From NCBI GenBank assembly GCA_963847735.1, contig CAWKAV010000022.1, positions 186,001 through 250,000 on the forward strand: a stretch of DNA of 64,000 bases, read 5' to 3'. The position numbers were made by a program, and so were the translations under genes. Shown one piece after another: positions 53,867 through 63,799 of the stretch. How positions within the stretch are numbered: the stretch's first letter is position 1; each line of letters opens with the position of its first letter. The notes under the pieces were generated by a model. The model was not told where the DNA came from. It did not search any database and saw only the letters and a program-made list of their open reading frames with translations. This DNA is from CAWKAV01 sp963847735. GTDB taxonomy: Bacteria; Desulfobacterota; Desulfuromonadia; Desulfuromonadales; BM103.

Positions 53867-54403
53867 TCAGGTATTCAGGATGAATTCCCATGCACACCAG
53901 AAATCATCCGGGTGCTGGTCGGGGGGACAGGCAATGCAGCGCGTCTCAATGCGGGGATCAATCGTCCGGGCAAACCCGGCATATTCGACCACACCGACGC
54001 TCTTGCACGGGAAATCGGACAAGCCCTTGCGCTTGCGGGTCGACTGGACCCGGCAATCGACCATGCGAAAAACAGCTCTTCTTTCAGTTACTTCTATCGA
54101 TTCCTGCAGGTTGAGTCTTGCATACAGGCGATGCTTGAGGCACTCGACCAGGGCGGGGATACCGCCGCCCGGTTCAAGACCGAGACGGGCCATGATCCGT
54201 TGCGCTTCGACGACGGTGAATTTCTCCCAGGCCGCACGGTCAATCTCGATCGCCGTCTCCATGCCGTACTTCCTGTCAACAGCCTGAAACCAGAGGCCGT
54301 CATGAGCAAGCCAGTTTTTGGCATCGTCGATGATAATTGCTATCAACTCGTCTTTACTCAGATTTTCAAGCAGCGCAAGCCCTTCATTCAGCTTTGCAGT
54401 CAT
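53867..54403 (-). CDS. DUF6125 family protein
   Basis: 178 residues from ATG 54403 (AAGGG upstream; a TTG three codons earlier is less likely). DDAKNWLAHDGLWFQAVDRKYG and EAQRIMARLGLEPGGGIPAL are followed by CRVQSTRKRKGLSDFPCKSV and C-terminal ETRCIACPPDQHPDDFWCAW; cysteines cluster in the last 60 residues as in this family, suspected of metal or cluster binding. Function is unknown. It lies between the leucine genes and the second acyl-CoA dehydrogenase set on the same strand. Confidence 0.75.
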   Translation of the reverse strand: MTAKLNEGLALLENLSKDELIAIIIDDAKNWLAHDGLWFQAVDRKYGMETAIEIDRAAWEKFTVVEAQRIMARLGLEPGGGIPALVECLKHRLYARLNLQESIEVTERRAVFRMVDCRVQSTRKRKGLSDFPCKSVGVVEYAGFARTIDPRIETRCIACPPDQHPDDFWCAWEFILNT

Positions 54404-54460
54404 GTCAGTCAACCCTTTCCAGGTTCAGGTATCTTGCTCCATTTTATTCAGCCTTTTCAA

Positions 54461-55609
54461 TCATCCACGGACGACGGTCGAACCGATCACGATCCGTTGC
54501 ACTTCGCTGGTTCCTTCGTAGATTTCGGTGATCTTGGCATCGCGCATCATTCTCTCCACCGGGAAGTCACGGGTATAGCCGTAGCCACCGTGAACCTGCA
54601 CAGCCTTGGTCGTCACCCACATGGCCGTCTCGGATGCGCTGAGCTTGGCCATGGCGGATTCCTTGCCGTAGGAGAGCCCGGCACTGGCCCGCCAGGCCGA
54701 CTGGTAGACCAGCAGACGGGACGCTTCGATGCGCAGGGCCATGTCGGCCAGCATGAACTGCACCGCCTGGAATCCGGCGATCGGCTGATCGAACTGCTTG
54801 CGCTCGCGGGCGTATTTCAACGCCGCTTCGTAGGCCCCCTGGGCGATACCCAGCGCCTGGGCGGCAATGCCGATGCGACCGCCATCGAGAGTCTTCATGG
54901 CAATTTTGAAGCCTTCACCTTCTTTGCCGAGCAGGCGGTCGGCAGAGATTCGGCAATTTTCAAAAACCAGCTCACAGGTCGGCGACGAGCGGATCCCCAT
55001 CTTCTTTTCTTTCTTGCCGAACGTGAAACCGGCGGTGCCCTTGTCGATAATGAATGCGCTGATACCATGGTGCTTCTCGGCATTTTTGTCAGTTCTGGCA
55101 AAGACGATATAGATCTCCGCATCGCCGCCGTTGGTGGTAAAGATCTTGCTGCCGTTAAGAATCCATTCATCACCATCGCGGGCAGCGAAAGTCTTGGTGC
55201 CGCCAGCGTCGGAACCGGCCATCGATTCGGTCAAGCCAAAAGCCCCGAGCCTGGTCCCTTCGGCCATGGGCGTTAAAAAAGCATGCTTCTGCTGTTCGGT
55301 GCCGAACAACCAGACCGGGTTGGCACCGAGCGACAGGTGCGCCGACAAGGTGACCCCGGTTGAGGCACAAACCCTGGAAAGCTCTTCCACGGCGATTGCA
55401 TAGCAGATGTAGTCGGCTCCGGCGCCGCCGTATTCCTCGGGAAAAACAATCCCTGCCAGTCCAAGTTGCGCAACCTTGTCAAACATCAGCTCGCGGTCGA
55501 AGCATTCGTTCTCATCGCGTTCGGCTGCCGATGGTGCCAGTTCATTTTCGGCAAAGCTGCGGACCGTTTCACGGATCAGCTTCTGCTCTTCAGTCAACTG
55601 GAAATACAT
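54461..55609 (-). CDS. Acyl-CoA dehydrogenase (butyryl/short-branched type)
   Basis: 382 residues. FPEEYGGAGADYICYAIAVE, AFGLTESMAGSDAGGT and SKIFTTNGGDAEIYIVFA build the FAD site, and VHGGYGYTRDFPVERMMRDA leads to KITEIYEGTSEVQRIVI with the catalytic glutamate in the butyryl-CoA position. It desaturates short acyl-CoAs, handing electrons to the Etf encoded downstream. Substrate not fixed. Confidence 0.93.
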   Translation of the reverse strand: MYFQLTEEQKLIRETVRSFAENELAPSAAERDENECFDRELMFDKVAQLGLAGIVFPEEYGGAGADYICYAIAVEELSRVCASTGVTLSAHLSLGANPVWLFGTEQQKHAFLTPMAEGTRLGAFGLTESMAGSDAGGTKTFAARDGDEWILNGSKIFTTNGGDAEIYIVFARTDKNAEKHHGISAFIIDKGTAGFTFGKKEKKMGIRSSPTCELVFENCRISADRLLGKEGEGFKIAMKTLDGGRIGIAAQALGIAQGAYEAALKYARERKQFDQPIAGFQAVQFMLADMALRIEASRLLVYQSAWRASAGLSYGKESAMAKLSASETAMWVTTKAVQVHGGYGYTRDFPVERMMRDAKITEIYEGTSEVQRIVIGSTVVRG

Positions 55610-55659
55610 GACGTCTCCTCCTTAATGTCAGCCGCTGGAAAGACTCTATTGCCGCGCCG

Positions 55660-56817
55660 TCAAGAGCAACTTCGCAACACTTCCCGGGCAATAATCATAC
55701 GTTGAATTTCACTGGTTCCTTCATAAATGGTGGTAATTCGTGCATCACGGCTGTAACGCTCCACCGGAAACTCCGTGGTATAACCATAGCCGCCAAAAAT
55801 CTGCAGAGCCTCGTAACAGGCGCGATTCGCCGCTTCGGTAGCAAACAGTTTGGCCATTGAAGCCTCTTTTGCATAGGATTTGCCCTGCTCCTTGCAAAAC
55901 GCGGCACTCATCAGGAGCAGGCGTGCTGCTTCCAGTTCGGTCGTGACATCAGCGATCTTCCACTGAATAGCTTGAAAGTTACTGATTGACTGGCCAAATT
56001 GCTTGCGCTCAAGCGCGTAACGGGTTGCGGCTTCGATGGCCGCCTGTCCAATTCCCAGGCCAAGCGAACCGATGCCGATCCGACCGCCAGCCAGTTCTGC
56101 TGCGGCCACCCGGAAACCGTCATTGAGCTTGCCCATCAAGGCATGACCTGCCACGCGGCAGTTCTGGAACAGCACCTCGTTGGTCGCCGAGGCGTGCTGT
56201 CCCATTTTCAGTTCGGCACGTCCGACGATGCAGCCTGGAGTCCCAGCCTCGACCAGGAAGCAGCTGATGCCTTTGCCTTTTGGCGCACTACGGTCGGTGA
56301 CCGCCCAGACCACAAACACCCCTGCATAGGGGGCACTGGTGATAAAGATCTTGCTGCCGTCAAGAATCCAGTTATCGCCGTCACGCACGGCGACAGTGGT
56401 CATCGCCGCCGGGTCGGAACCGGCCCCGGTTTCGGTCAGGGCAAACGCTCCGGCCAGAAACTCGCCACTGCAGATTTTCGGGATATAATGCAGGCACTGC
56501 TGTTCGGTGCCGACCGTCTGGATCACCTCGCAGACCATATTGTTGACCGAGACAGTAACCGCAGTCGATGCGCAGGCCCGGGCGATTTCGGTCAAGGCAA
56601 CGCTGAAGGCGATCACGCCGGCTTCGGAGCCGCCGTAATCGGCCTTGACATTCAGTCCCATGAAACCGAGTTCGGCCAGCTTTTTCAGGTTTTCGAGAAA
56701 CCGTTCATGCTGCTCGCCGCGATCGAGCGCCGCTGCCAGCGGGGCCAACTCGGCGGCGGCGAACTGGCGCGCCGTGTCACGGATCAGCTTCTGCTCTTCA
56801 TTCAGATCAAGAAACAT
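55660..56817 (-). CDS. Acyl-CoA dehydrogenase, second copy
   Basis: 385 residues, homologous to the gene just downstream. GAFALTETGAGSDPAAMTTV, SKIFITSAPYAGVFVVWAV, FGGYGYTTEFPVERYSRDA and RITTIYEGTSEIQRMII show all residues of a butyryl-type enzyme. Two tandem dehydrogenases probably divide the chain-length or branching range. Confidence 0.93.
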   Translation of the reverse strand: MFLDLNEEQKLIRDTARQFAAAELAPLAAALDRGEQHERFLENLKKLAELGFMGLNVKADYGGSEAGVIAFSVALTEIARACASTAVTVSVNNMVCEVIQTVGTEQQCLHYIPKICSGEFLAGAFALTETGAGSDPAAMTTVAVRDGDNWILDGSKIFITSAPYAGVFVVWAVTDRSAPKGKGISCFLVEAGTPGCIVGRAELKMGQHASATNEVLFQNCRVAGHALMGKLNDGFRVAAAELAGGRIGIGSLGLGIGQAAIEAATRYALERKQFGQSISNFQAIQWKIADVTTELEAARLLLMSAAFCKEQGKSYAKEASMAKLFATEAANRACYEALQIFGGYGYTTEFPVERYSRDARITTIYEGTSEIQRMIIAREVLRSCS

Positions 56818-56832
56818 TGATCAGTCTTCCTT

Positions 56833-57615
56833 TCATCGGCCGGTAAACTTGGCCGGGCGCTTTTCCAGGAAGGCCTGCATACCCTCTTTCTGATCTGCCG
56901 TCGCAAAGCAGAGGCCGAACAGGTCGGATTCGAAACGACCGGCACGGTCGAGATCCATCTCCAGGCCGTTATCGACGGATTCCTTGGCAAAACGCACGGC
57001 AACCGGCCCTTTGGAGGCAATTTTTACAGCCATGCTGCGTGCCGTGGCAAGCAGTTCATCGGCCGCCACGACCTTGTTGGCGAGACCAATGCGGTAAGCC
57101 TCCCGTGCGTCGATCATGTCGCCGGTAAAGATCAGTTCCTTGGCCCTGCCCTTGCCGACCAACCTCGAGAGGCGCAGGGTGCCGCCGAACCCGGGGATGA
57201 CACCAAGATTGACTTCCGGCTGACCGAAACGGGCATTCTCTGCAGCAATACGAATGTCGCAGGCCATCGCCAGTTCACAGCCGCCACCGAGGGCAAAACC
57301 ATTGACGGCGGCGATGACCGGCTTGGGGAATTTTTCGATGACATTTAAAACGGTATGACCGAGCCGGGCAAAATGCACCGCCGACACCGCGTCGAGAGGC
57401 TGCATGGCGGCAATGTCGGCGCCGGCCACAAAAGCCTTGGTGCCGCTGCCGGTCAGGATCACACAGGCGACCGCCCCGTTTTGCTCGAGTTCGACAAACA
57501 CTGCGGCGAGCTCTTCCAGTACCTGGACGTTCAGGGCATTGAGTGCGGCGGGTCGGTTAATTGTGACCACCGCGGTACCATCGGCTATGTCAACTATCAG
57601 ATTGTCATAATTCAT
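56833..57615 (-). CDS. Enoyl-CoA hydratase (crotonase)
   Basis: 260 residues. VVTINRPAALNALNVQVLEE, AFVAGADIAAMQPL (oxyanion hole), and ALGGGCELAMACDIRIAAENARFGQPEVNLG, which includes both catalytic glutamate positions. It hydrates crotonyl-CoA to 3-hydroxybutyryl-CoA, consistent with its place before the dehydrogenase. Confidence 0.94.
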   Translation of the reverse strand: MNYDNLIVDIADGTAVVTINRPAALNALNVQVLEELAAVFVELEQNGAVACVILTGSGTKAFVAGADIAAMQPLDAVSAVHFARLGHTVLNVIEKFPKPVIAAVNGFALGGGCELAMACDIRIAAENARFGQPEVNLGVIPGFGGTLRLSRLVGKGRAKELIFTGDMIDAREAYRIGLANKVVAADELLATARSMAVKIASKGPVAVRFAKESVDNGLEMDLDRAGRFESDLFGLCFATADQKEGMQAFLEKRPAKFTGR

Positions 57616-57633
57616 CTCTGTCTCCTCCGTGGA

Positions 57634-58483
57634 TCAGTAAGCGTAAAAGCCCTGTCCGCTCTTCTTGCCCAGCCAGCCGGCCTTGACCATCTTGCGCAGC
57701 AGCGGGCAGGGACGGTACTTGCTGTCGGCAAAGCCCTCATAGAGGACTTCCATGATCGCCAGGCAGGTGTCGAGGCCGATAAAATCGGCCAGGGTGAGCG
57801 GGCCCATCGGGTGGTTCATCCCCAGCTTCATGACCAGGTCAATCGCCTCCGGATCGGCCACCCCTTCGTAGACGCAGTAGATCGCTTCGTTGATCATCGG
57901 CATCAGCACGCGGTTGGAAATAAAGCCCGGGATAGTCGTTGACCTCGACCGGCGTTTTGCCCATGGTTCTGGCCAGTGCCTCGACCACGCGGTAGACCTC
58001 GTCGCTGGTCGCGATGCCGCGGATGATCTCGACCAGGGTCATGACCGGCACCGGGTTCATGAAATGCATGCCGATCACGCTCTCGGGGCGCTTGGTCACA
58101 GCAGCAATTTCAGTAATCGGCAGTGACGAGGTGTTGGTCGCCAGGATCATACCCGGGCGGGTGATTTCGTCGAGCTTGCGAAAAATTTTGGTCTTGATCT
58201 CCATCTTCTCGCTGGCCGCTTCGACCACGAAATCAACCTCGGCGGCATCCTGCAGATCGGTTGAAGGAATCAGCCGGCCAAGAATGGCCTGCTTTTCCTG
58301 CTCCGTGATCCTGCCCTTCTCGACGTTGCGGGCCAACGTCTTGTCGATGAATTCTATGCGTTTGTCAATGAACACAGCGTCGATGTCGTTAAGCACCACC
58401 GTCAGCCCGGCCTGGGCTGCGACCTGGGCAATTCCGCCACCCATCTGACCGGCTCCGATCACCATGATTTTATTGATTGCCAT
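57634..58483 (-). pseudogene. 3-hydroxybutyryl-CoA dehydrogenase, frameshifted at a CCCGGG run near 57930
   Basis: From ATG 58483 the NAD-binding part is intact: KIMVIGAGQMGGGIAQVAAQ, ATNTSSLPITEIA, GMHFMNPVPVM. After VEVNDYPG the frame is lost, and the expected FISNRVLMPMINEAIYCVYEG continues one base on, to the end HPMGPLTLADFIGLDTCLAI and SGQGFYAY at 57634. Removing one base from TATCCCGGGC restores a normal 282-residue enzyme. Because its neighbours are intact and the break is in a homopolymer, a sequence error is more likely than loss of function. Confidence 0.88.
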
Positions 58484-58519
58484 TGATCTTTTCTCCTTGG
58501 TCTTTTCTGCTAATCCCTG

Positions 58520-59698
58520 TTATTCAACGCGTTCGAACACCACCGCCACAGCCTCACCGCCACCGATACACAGGGTGGCCAGGCCGTAGCGCTCGCCACG
58601 ACGGCCCATTTCATGAATCAGGGTGGTTGCCAGGCGGGCACCGCTGGCGCCGATCGGATGACCGATGGCGCACGCGCCGCCGTTGACATTGACCCGTTCC
58701 TCATCGAGGCCCAGATCCTTGATAGCGATCATGGTCACCAGGGCAAAAGCCTCGTTGATCTCGAACAGGCCGATATCCTCGGGCTGCAGGCCAGCGTGGG
58801 CGCAGGCTTTCTTAATCGCGCCGACCGGTGCATCCGGATAAAGGTCGGGATGCAGGCTGTGTGTTGAAAATCCGACGATTCTGGCGCGCGGCTTCAGGCC
58901 GTGTCGTTTGACCGCAGCGGCTCCGGCCAGCAGCAGAAAAGCCGCGCCGTCGTTGATGGTTGACGCATTGGCCGCCGTAATCGTGCCATCCTTCTTGAAA
59001 GCCGGGCGCAGGCTGGTCAGCCGGTCCAGATCAACCCGGAACGGCTCTTCGTCCTCGCTGACCGTCACTTCGCCCTTGCGGGTCGACTTGACCACCGGCA
59101 CAATCTCTTCGGCGAACACGCCTCCCTTCACGGCCCGTTGTGCACGCTGGTAGGAGCGGATGGCATAAGTGTCCTGCTCTTCACGTGAAAACTCGTGTAC
59201 ATCAACCCGCACCTCGGCAACTTCACCCATATGGCGGCCGCTGTAAGGATCGGTCAGACCGTCATAAATCATCAGGTCGAGGGCCTGGGTATGCCCCATA
59301 CGCTGGCCGTTGCGGAGCGCAGGCAGAACATAGGGCGCCAGCGACATGTTCTCCATGCCGCCGGCGATGACGATTTCAGAATCACCGAGACGAATGGCAT
59401 CGGCACCGAGCATGAGGGCCTTCAGGCCGCTGCCACAGACCTTGTTGATGGTCAGGGCCGCAACCGAGTCAGGCAGTTCGGCGAAACGCATCGCCTGGCG
59501 TGCCGGCGCTTGGCCGCCCCCCGCGGAGAGGACCTGTCCGGCAATGAACTGATCGACATCTTCACCCTTGAGTCCGCTGGCCTCGAGCAGTCGCCTGATG
59601 ACCGGAGCCGCCAGGTGAGGTGCCGACACGTCGGCGAGAACTCCACCGAAACTGCCAACGGGGCTACGATAAGCTTCAATCACAAAAACATCCTGCAT
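58520..59698 (-). CDS. Acetyl-CoA C-acetyltransferase (thiolase)
   Basis: 392 residues from ATG 59698 (AAGGAG upstream). NKVCGSGLKALMLGADAIRL contains the nucleophilic cysteine, EINEAFALVTMIAIKDL and GGACAIGHPIGASGARL the histidine, and LCIGGGEAVAVVFE the second cysteine. It cleaves acetoacetyl-CoA and completes both the leucine and butyrate routes. Confidence 0.96.
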   Translation of the reverse strand: MQDVFVIEAYRSPVGSFGGVLADVSAPHLAAPVIRRLLEASGLKGEDVDQFIAGQVLSAGGGQAPARQAMRFAELPDSVAALTINKVCGSGLKALMLGADAIRLGDSEIVIAGGMENMSLAPYVLPALRNGQRMGHTQALDLMIYDGLTDPYSGRHMGEVAEVRVDVHEFSREEQDTYAIRSYQRAQRAVKGGVFAEEIVPVVKSTRKGEVTVSEDEEPFRVDLDRLTSLRPAFKKDGTITAANASTINDGAAFLLLAGAAAVKRHGLKPRARIVGFSTHSLHPDLYPDAPVGAIKKACAHAGLQPEDIGLFEINEAFALVTMIAIKDLGLDEERVNVNGGACAIGHPIGASGARLATTLIHEMGRRGERYGLATLCIGGGEAVAVVFERVE

Positions 59699-59791
59699 GA
59701 TCCTGTCTCCTTGCGAGAGAGTCTCTCGACCTACGTCAAGCGATGGCTGCAAACAGATTGCCATCGACTACTGACGGATTAAGGGTTCTGG

Positions 59792-60706
59792 TCAACTTGT
59801 CAGGCGGGCGGTCAAAGCCGGCAGAAACAGCTTGAGATCGGCAACCACCAAAACATCGGCAACCTCGCCAATCGGAGCATCGCGATCGGTATTAATGGCG
59901 ACGACGAACTCCGACTTTTTCATGCCGGTCAGATGCTGGATCGCCCCGGAGATGCCGCAGGCGACATACAGTTTCGGCGCCACGGTCTGTCCGGTGCTGC
60001 CGACCTGGCGGGAGTGCTCGGCCCAGCCAGAATCGACCACCGGTCGACTGGCACCGTACTCACCACCAAGCGCCTTGGCCAGGGCTTCGACCATGGCAAG
60101 ATTCTCCGGTTTGCCGATGCCGCGCCCGGCACTGACGATAATCTCGGCCTTGCTCAGGTCGACGTCACCCTTTTCAGCCTCTTCGTAACCGGTGAATTCC
60201 AGCTTCGCACCAGCCTGCACGGCAAGTTTCTCGACCGTCGGCGATCCGGACGGCTCGCTGGCCAGGCTGAAGGCACCGGATTGCAGCGTAACAACGGTCA
60301 ACCCGCTTTTCGCCCGGACCACACGCTGCAGCTTGGAATTGCAGGCTGGCACCACCATGGCATCATCCTGGCAGGCGATCACCTCTGAAACCTGTCCGGC
60401 CTGCAGCGCAAAGGCCAGGCGTGGCGCCAGATCCCAGCCATAGGAGGAGTGAGAGAGAACGATCAGCTGCGGGTTCTCTTTGGCGACGACCTCGAGCAGC
60501 AACCGCAGGTGCTCTTCGGGGTTGTATTCGCCAGCTTGGGCGGCGTCTGCCAGGTAGAGACGTCCGTCGAACTTCGGCAGGGTATTTTCACTGCCGACCA
60601 GGAACATGGCTGCCTCGGCGCCAATCTTGTTGGCAAAGGCCAGGGTTTCATAACTGTTCGGCAGGAGTTTGCCTTGCCGGGATTCTGCAATGAGCAGAGC
60701 TTTCAT
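59792..60706 (-). CDS. etfA: Electron transfer flavoprotein alpha subunit
   Basis: 304 residues with ETF-alpha C-terminal FAD domain: IIVSAGRGIGKPENLAMVE, ASRPVVDSGWAEHSRQVGST, GQTVAPKLYVACGISGAIQHL and INTDRDAPIGEVADVLV. It accepts electrons from the acyl-CoA dehydrogenases. Next to etfB by 9 bp. Confidence 0.96.
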   Translation of the reverse strand: MKALLIAESRQGKLLPNSYETLAFANKIGAEAAMFLVGSENTLPKFDGRLYLADAAQAGEYNPEEHLRLLLEVVAKENPQLIVLSHSSYGWDLAPRLAFALQAGQVSEVIACQDDAMVVPACNSKLQRVVRAKSGLTVVTLQSGAFSLASEPSGSPTVEKLAVQAGAKLEFTGYEEAEKGDVDLSKAEIIVSAGRGIGKPENLAMVEALAKALGGEYGASRPVVDSGWAEHSRQVGSTGQTVAPKLYVACGISGAIQHLTGMKKSEFVVAINTDRDAPIGEVADVLVVADLKLFLPALTARLTS

Positions 60707-60715
60707 GTTTGCCTC

Positions 60716-61489
60716 CTATTTCAGGACCGAAGTCTTTTCTTTGAGTATCGCCACCAGCTTTTCTGTGAGTTCGCCAATATCCCCTTCGATGATCAATCCG
60801 CCGCCCTTACGTTCCGGGAACCTGGCCGCAGAAGTCGCGACCAGAGATTCGACCTTGAGCAGGTCGGCCACCGGCAGCGACACCAGTTCCTTCTTCTTGG
60901 CTTTCATGATATTCGGCAGGGTCGGATAGCGTGGCGTATTGAGGCCAAGCTGGCAGGTCAGCAGGGCCGGGAAAGCCAACTTCACCACCGACTTGAGACC
61001 ACCCTCCAGCTCACGCCGCACGGTGGCATGGCTGCCATCATATTCGAAGCCGACGATCGTGGTCACGGCCGGCAGACCGAGCAAGCCGGCCAGCAGCAGG
61101 CCGACCTGCGCCGAGCCGCGATCCTGGGACTGCATGCCGGTAAAAACCACGTCAAAATTCTGCTCGCCGGCATAGGCGGCAATCGCCGAGGCGATCTGGA
61201 AGGGGTCCTTCTCATAGCTGGCGTCATCATGAATGTGCACGCCGCGGTCGGCACCCATGGCGAGGGCCTTTTTCATGGCCTCCTTGACCCGATCGGGTCC
61301 TACGGAGAGGACCACGACTTCGGCGTCGCCGACCTTTTCACGTAGCTGGATGCCCTGCTCAACGGCAAATTCGTCGTACTCGTTCATGCGCCATGCCAGA
61401 TCCTGGTCACTGTACCAGGTACCAGCAGCATTAATTTTGAAGCGCGACTCCATGTCCGGAACCTGCTTGATGCAGATGAGAATTTTCAT
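60716..61489 (-). CDS. etfB: Electron transfer flavoprotein beta subunit
   Basis: 257 residues. KILICIKQVPDMESRFKINA, MNEYDEFAVEQGIQLREKVG, VFTGMQSQDRGSAQVGLLLA and PALLTCQLGLNTPRYPTLPNIMKAKKK are the EtfB signature. The D-x-Y-A loops differ from bifurcating Etf only subtly, so bifurcation cannot be read here. Confidence 0.96.
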   Translation of the reverse strand: MKILICIKQVPDMESRFKINAAGTWYSDQDLAWRMNEYDEFAVEQGIQLREKVGDAEVVVLSVGPDRVKEAMKKALAMGADRGVHIHDDASYEKDPFQIASAIAAYAGEQNFDVVFTGMQSQDRGSAQVGLLLAGLLGLPAVTTIVGFEYDGSHATVRRELEGGLKSVVKLAFPALLTCQLGLNTPRYPTLPNIMKAKKKELVSLPVADLLKVESLVATSAARFPERKGGGLIIEGDIGELTEKLVAILKEKTSVLK

Positions 61490-61542
61490 GATGGTTTTCC
61501 TCCTCTTGATCTTATTGTCTTAAAGATACTGATTGATGTGCT

Positions 61543-63534
61543 CTATATGGCCGGCAGTCTCTCCACCAGGAGTTCGGCGATATCCTTCGGTTTCAGGGTC
61601 TCTTCGAAACCGGCGCCTTTGATGCCGTCTTCGAACATGGTCATGCAAAACGGGCAGCTCGAGACCAGCAGCGGTGCACCGGTTTCGGCCGCCATTCCGG
61701 CACGGCTTTCACTGATGCGGGTACCGAGTTTCTCCTCGACCAGGATGCGGCCGCCGCCAGCACCGCAGCAGAAACTTTCCGCACGGTTCCTGGACATCTC
61801 GGTGACTGTTCCGCCGGCCAGGCCGATCAGACGGCGCGGCGCGTCGTATATATCGTTGTAGCGGCCGAGATAACAGCTGTCATGGTAGGTGCAGGCAAAG
61901 GGCTGCGTAGTGCCGAGTTTGAGCTGCCTCTCATCGAGCAGCCGGTCAAGAAACACCGTGTAGTGTTCCACCGGCACCTCGAGACCAAGGTCAGTGTAAT
62001 CTTTGGCCAGGGTATTGAAACAGTGCGGGCAGGTCGTGACGATCTGCTTGATACCATAACTCTTGATCAATTCGATGTTCTCGGTAGCCAGTGTCTGGTA
62101 GAGGTATTCGTTGCCAAGCTTGCGAACCGGCTCACCGCAGCATTTCTCTTCTTTGCCGAGGATGCCGACCTTGAGGCCGGCCGCCTGGCAGAGCTTGACA
62201 AAGCTCCTGGCAATCTTGATGTTGCGTTTGTCGAAAGAGGCATAGCAACCGACGAAATAAAGCAGGTCGACGGCCGGATCATCAGCCAGGCACTTGACGC
62301 CAAACTCCTCTGCCCAATCACCGCGACCGGCGAAAGCCAAACCGAGAGGGTTACCGTTGACCTCGGTGTTGTCCACCGCCGCCAAAACTTCCTCACCGGG
62401 GAACTCACCCTCCATCAGCACCATGTTGCGCCGCATGTCGATGAACTTGGGCACATGTTCGATCGCCGCCGGACAGATCTCCTGGCAGGCCCGACAGGTG
62501 GTGCAACTCCAGATCTCGTCCTTGCCGACCGTTTCGGGCAGGCTGGCTTCAGGGGAACTGAAAGCAATTTCCTGTAGCTGGTTGATCATCTTCATCGGCG
62601 ACAGCGGCTTGTCGGTGGCAAATGCCGGACAGCGGTCCTGGCAGCGTTTGCACAGGGTGCAGGCATCGGCATCGAAAATATCCTTCCAGGTCAGGTCACC
62701 TAAGCTGGCGACGCCGAAGCTCTCAGCTTCTTCGTCTTCCATGTCAAGCGTCACCAGCCCACCCTTCGGGCCGTGATCGGCAAAGATGTAATTGGCACTG
62801 GTGGTCAGGATATGGCGCAACTTGGTGTAGGGCAGCAGGGCCACGAATCCGAGCGCCAGCAGCAGGTGCAGCCACCACAACCCGGCATGCAGGGCACGCT
62901 GGCTGCTCTCGCCGAGACCGGCCATGCCCTTGGCAAACAGCAGCCCGACCGGTGACCAGAGCGACAGGTCGGTGCCGAGTTCGGTCACCGCCATGCGCGC
63001 GCCTTCGATGACAAACCCGGTCAGCAGGATGACCATCAGCAGGCCGTGGATGAGGGCGTCTTCGCGACGGGTTTCCAGCCCGTCCGGCTTGACGAAATAG
63101 CGCCGCACAAACAGGCCAGCCAGCATGACGATCGCCACGGCACCGGCGATATCCAGTACCAGGGAGAACAGGAGATAGAAGGGACCTTTGAGGAACTTGA
63201 TGCCGAACAGCAGGTCGGTAAAGTCGGCCTGCAGCACGATCAGGCAGGTGCCGATGAAGAGCAGGAAGAAGCCCCAGAAGAACAGTCCGTGAGCGGTCCC
63301 GGCACCGGCGACTCGCATCACACGCACCTGGGACAGCACCTGGCCGATTGCACCGAAAATGCGTTTTGGCAGATCATCGCTGCGATCCAACGCTTTGCCC
63401 AGTCGGTAAATCTTGATGCGCTGCCAACCACCACGGGCGAGGATGCCGAGGGCTATCAGCAGCAAGAGATACATCGGGACAAGCGTCCCGGCACCATGTC
63501 CGACGTTCCAGTAAATTTCTCGGGTAAACTCCAT
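61543..63534 (-). CDS. Membrane Fe-S oxidoreductase of the Etf-linked (HdrD/EtfD-like) type
   Basis: 663 residues. The N-terminal ~250 residues hold a five-helix NarI-like heme/quinone domain. Then come two 4Fe-4S motifs, CTLCKRCQDRCPAFATDKPL and CTTCRACQEICPAAIEHVPK, and the heterodisulfide-reductase-type CCG domains (EKCCGEPVRKLGNEYLYQ; FCCGAGGGRILVEEKLGTR). Such proteins take electrons from Etf to the quinone pool in this lineage, as inferred from gene neighbours. Starts 53 bp upstream of etfB's end on the same run. Confidence 0.92.
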   Translation of the reverse strand: MEFTREIYWNVGHGAGTLVPMYLLLLIALGILARGGWQRIKIYRLGKALDRSDDLPKRIFGAIGQVLSQVRVMRVAGAGTAHGLFFWGFFLLFIGTCLIVLQADFTDLLFGIKFLKGPFYLLFSLVLDIAGAVAIVMLAGLFVRRYFVKPDGLETRREDALIHGLLMVILLTGFVIEGARMAVTELGTDLSLWSPVGLLFAKGMAGLGESSQRALHAGLWWLHLLLALGFVALLPYTKLRHILTTSANYIFADHGPKGGLVTLDMEDEEAESFGVASLGDLTWKDIFDADACTLCKRCQDRCPAFATDKPLSPMKMINQLQEIAFSSPEASLPETVGKDEIWSCTTCRACQEICPAAIEHVPKFIDMRRNMVLMEGEFPGEEVLAAVDNTEVNGNPLGLAFAGRGDWAEEFGVKCLADDPAVDLLYFVGCYASFDKRNIKIARSFVKLCQAAGLKVGILGKEEKCCGEPVRKLGNEYLYQTLATENIELIKSYGIKQIVTTCPHCFNTLAKDYTDLGLEVPVEHYTVFLDRLLDERQLKLGTTQPFACTYHDSCYLGRYNDIYDAPRRLIGLAGGTVTEMSRNRAESFCCGAGGGRILVEEKLGTRISESRAGMAAETGAPLLVSSCPFCMTMFEDGIKGAGFEETLKPKDIAELLVERLPAI

Positions 63535-63799
63535 AATCTGTTCCGTTCGTAGTCAGCGGGGCTCTTTATTGCCTGGTCACATAACCATACAGCAAAGAAG
63601 ATACCAAACATGATTCCTATCCCTCACAGGTCGCCGCAGCTAATCACTTTTACGGGGAAACGCACAGGAGTCTCAGTATTCAGGGTTCAGGGGCAGGACA
63701 GACAGGTTGAAAAGAAACTCAAGATGCACGGGAATCCGGGCAGCAGGTGTTGCGATGGTGACACTTTATCCCGGTGTTTACAGACAAGCCAGATGCTAA

